Source of the DNA: an uncultured Collinsella sp.
GTDB lineage: Bacteria > Actinomycetota > Coriobacteriia > Coriobacteriales > Coriobacteriaceae
Assembly (NCBI GenBank): GCA_902490325.1
Contig: CABUDJ010000009.1
Span: 1-40,326 of the forward strand
DNA: 40,326 bases
Direction: 5' to 3'
Shown here: positions 38,304 through 40,326 of the stretch, piece after piece
How positions within the stretch are numbered: the stretch's first letter is position 1
Layout: each line of letters starts with the position of its first letter
The notes under the pieces: generated by a model
The model's input: only the letters and a program-made list of their open reading frames with translations
The model's database searches: none
What the model was told of the DNA's origin: nothing
Program-made: the position numbers and the translations under genes

Positions 38304-40088
38304 ATGAGCATGAGCAAGAACATCGCCCGCCTGGCAGTAACCGCCGGCCTCACAGCAGCGCTGAGCTTCGGCGGCGTCATGGCGCCGGTCACGATGGCGT
38401 TTGCTGAGGATGGTGCGACGGGTAGTATCACGATTAACCAGGTCGAGGGTAATCAGGGCACCACGTTCACGGCATATCAAATCTTCAAGGCCAAGGTGAC
38501 CGATACAACTACTGGCAAGACCGCTCAGGATATTACTTGGGCTAGCTCCGATCTTGGCACGAAAGTTACTTATGCCATCAAGAATGACTGGGCTGGCTAT
38601 AAGAAGTTGACGAAAGATGAGCAGCTTCCTGAGAACCCCACGGCCCAGGAGGTCGCCGACTTCCTCATGGCGCATGCGGATAATCCGATTGCGGGTTCGG
38701 CTGACGGAAAGACAAAGGGAACGCGAGTCGCTACTGACAATGTTCTCTACGCAGTCGCGAATGCCGTTAAGAGTGAGAGTTCTGCCGCGATTAACATCCC
38801 TACTGGTAGTTCTTGGACTCCTGATCTGGCGAATGGCAACGGCTACTACCTGTTTGTGACCAACGAAAGTAGTCTGGGCACTAACAAGAAGAACACTGGC
38901 ACCTCTCCGATTTTCGCTATCGTGGGTGGTAAGCCCGTAACGGTCACCGAGAAGACCAGCATCCCCACTGTCAACAAGCAGATTCTTGCCGCGACTTCTG
39001 ATGATCCCACGAAGCTGACAGATTGGGCTGGCGTTGCTGACTCTCAAATCGGACAGGAAGTGACCTACAAGCTTACCGGTAAGGTTGCGGATAACTACGC
39101 CAGCTACGATACCTATTCCTATAAGTTCACCGACGTGCTTTCCAGCGGCCTTGATTACGTTGACGGATCGGTAGAGGTGTATGCGCTGAACGGCACTACC
39201 TACACTAAAATCAATGGGAACAAGTATTCTGTGACGAATGCTGATGCCAGTAACAACAACACCCTCACGGTGGAATTCAAGGTCGGCGGCGGTGACAAGG
39301 GCCTCAAGGGCGTTACGGGCGTAGATGCTAACACCCGGATCGTGGTCTTCTACAAGGCGAAGCTCAACGCAAGCGCGAATATTGCGGGTGCAAACAACCA
39401 GCTGAAGGTCAATCCTAACACCGTTACGCTCGAGTATTCCAACAACCCCATGTCAGGTGGCATTGGCACCTCGGCGTCCGATACGGTTGAGGACTACACG
39501 TACGGCCTCAAGATCAACAAGGTCGACTTGGGAACGGAGCGGGCTCTGAACGGTGCTCAGTTTACCATTCAGGTGAATAAACCAAACGATAAGACCTTGG
39601 ATGGTAAGTTTGTTGGGGAAGACGGCACCCTCTCCACCGAGGAACATGTATTCCAGACCAATAACGACGGATCTTTTACAGTGAAGGGTCTCGACGCCGG
39701 CAAATATACCGTGACAGAGAAACATCTCGAGGGTTATGCCGATATCTCACCGTTCGATTTCGAGATTGTTCCGACCATGTCAGAGGATGGGACTAAAATT
39801 GATAAGATAACGCTTTCTATGTCCCAAACTGACAAGCTTATCGCTGGCATCAATGATGATGGCGAGGGTAAGGTTGGCGATAACAAGCTTGAGGTCAAAA
39901 CTGGCACAGCCACAAACGACGACGGCACCTTCAACATCACCGTCGGCGATACCAAGCAGGTTGGCCTCCCGCTCACCGGTCTTAACGGCGTGACCTTCAC
40001 TTGGATCGCTGGTGGCGCGGTGCTGTGCATCGGCGTGGCGCACCTCATCCGCAGCCGTAAGCAGGCTGAGGAGTCCGAGCAGGAGTAG
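38304..40088 (+). CDS. Major pilin, SpaA/FimA type, with LPLTG anchor
   Basis: A 594-residue pilin. The signal peptide (ARLAVTAGLTAALSFGGVMAPVTMAFA) is followed by an N-terminal domain (GSITINQVEGNQGTTFTAYQIFKA), a D2 isopeptide domain after SIPTVNKQIL (the Lys is the likely sortase polymerisation residue), and a Cna-B domain (from YGLKINKVDLGTERALNGAQFTI) with E-box KYTVTEKHLEGY. The end has LPLTG (555-559), a membrane helix and RSRKQAEESEQE. It resembles the preceding pilin in layout but not closely in sequence, and its codons are far less GC-rich. The Met at 38304 follows AGAGGAAAAGAAG; MSMSKN could also start at the second Met. It is the best candidate for the shaft subunit. A class C sortase would be expected just downstream. 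Confidence 0.9.
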   Translation: MSMSKNIARLAVTAGLTAALSFGGVMAPVTMAFAEDGATGSITINQVEGNQGTTFTAYQIFKAKVTDTTTGKTAQDITWASSDLGTKVTYAIKNDWAGYKKLTKDEQLPENPTAQEVADFLMAHADNPIAGSADGKTKGTRVATDNVLYAVANAVKSESSAAINIPTGSSWTPDLANGNGYYLFVTNESSLGTNKKNTGTSPIFAIVGGKPVTVTEKTSIPTVNKQILAATSDDPTKLTDWAGVADSQIGQEVTYKLTGKVADNYASYDTYSYKFTDVLSSGLDYVDGSVEVYALNGTTYTKINGNKYSVTNADASNNNTLTVEFKVGGGDKGLKGVTGVDANTRIVVFYKAKLNASANIAGANNQLKVNPNTVTLEYSNNPMSGGIGTSASDTVEDYTYGLKINKVDLGTERALNGAQFTIQVNKPNDKTLDGKFVGEDGTLSTEEHVFQTNNDGSFTVKGLDAGKYTVTEKHLEGYADISPFDFEIVPTMSEDGTKIDKITLSMSQTDKLIAGINDDGEGKVGDNKLEVKTGTATNDDGTFNITVGDTKQVGLPLTGLNGVTFTWIAGGAVLCIGVAHLIRSRKQAEESEQE

Positions 40089-40188
40089 CGCTCGCTCACC
40101 CATCCCTTTGGCAGGTGGGATGTGATGGCCATGACCGTCCGCACCACCTTTCTCGTCCATCGACGTTCTTGCTTTGCCGTTCTCTTTT

Positions 40189-40228
40189 CGGGGCAGACTC
40201 CACGCTGGAGTTTGCCCCGTTCTTTTTG
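40189..40228 (+). terminator. Terminator after the major pilin
   Basis: A 14-bp stem (CGGGGCAGACTCCA with TGGAGTTTGCCCCG, one G-U pair), a 3-base loop and TTCTTTTT. It lies 100 bases after the stop. A sortase, if present, would need its own promoter or readthrough. The last 98 bases of the window show no gene start. Confidence 0.88.
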
Positions 40229-40326
40229 GACAACACAGGCAGCCTCCACCGTCCGATGCGGACTCATCCGTCATCGCGTTTCTTGACTCGTATGAGGTTC
40301 GGTTTAAGGTCCGTAGGCGCACGCGC

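Overview
The window looks like the chromosome of a Coriobacteriia gut actinobacterium, most probably Collinsella or a close relative. This is inferred, not searched: most genes are GC-rich with strong G/C third-position bias, ribosome binding sites are AAGGAG-like, an OmpR-type GlnR-like regulator is present, and LPXTG-type pilins sit beside the housekeeping genes. No rRNA, tRNA, CRISPR array, phage module or transposase gene was seen.

Layout. Bases 223-3226 run leftward: serB, then larB, larC and a TetR regulator (nickel-pincer cofactor synthesis; this larC lacks its usual C-terminal domain). Rightward genes follow: aspS; an HPr-like phosphocarrier with Asp at the usual Ser46 position; an iron-uptake block feoA-feoA-feoB plus a FeoB-associated Cys-rich protein, with palindromic candidate metal boxes; a flavin/iron-sulfur ene-reductase; and GntR and LacI regulators. 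Next comes a two-gene HEPN/MNT toxin-antitoxin locus whose antitoxin is fused to a RelB/DinJ-like DNA-binding domain. A glutamine-synthetase-like protein that has lost three of six metal ligands is followed by a GlnR-like regulator, then an HtrA protease.

From 18 to 32 kb: a 201-bp element with perfect 28-bp inverted ends, ligA, a convergent MATE transporter with a possible gene remnant behind it, a heterodimeric ABC exporter pair, a nuclease-like orphan gene flanked by two copies of a palindromic repeat, moaA and a moaC-mobB fusion (molybdenum cofactor), an MFS transporter and a Cof-type HAD phosphatase. Two dispersed palindromic families occur here: three copies with 19-bp perfect arms, and four copies of a terminator-like hairpin (one further left, at 16.4 kb).

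The right end (33-40 kb) is a surface pilus/adhesin cluster behind an AT-rich 460-bp gap. A beta-helix adhesin has its signal-peptide start cut off from its body near an eight-G tract, and two isopeptide-type pilins follow. The three genes carry different sorting motifs (LPLSG, MPSTG, LPLTG) and visibly different base composition. No sortase is inside the window; one may lie beyond the right edge.

The strongest candidates for something undescribed are the RelB/DinJ-MNT fusion antitoxin, the metal-site-deficient glutamine synthetase paired with GlnR, the split adhesin with its G-tract, and the HPr with a natural Ser46-to-Asp change.
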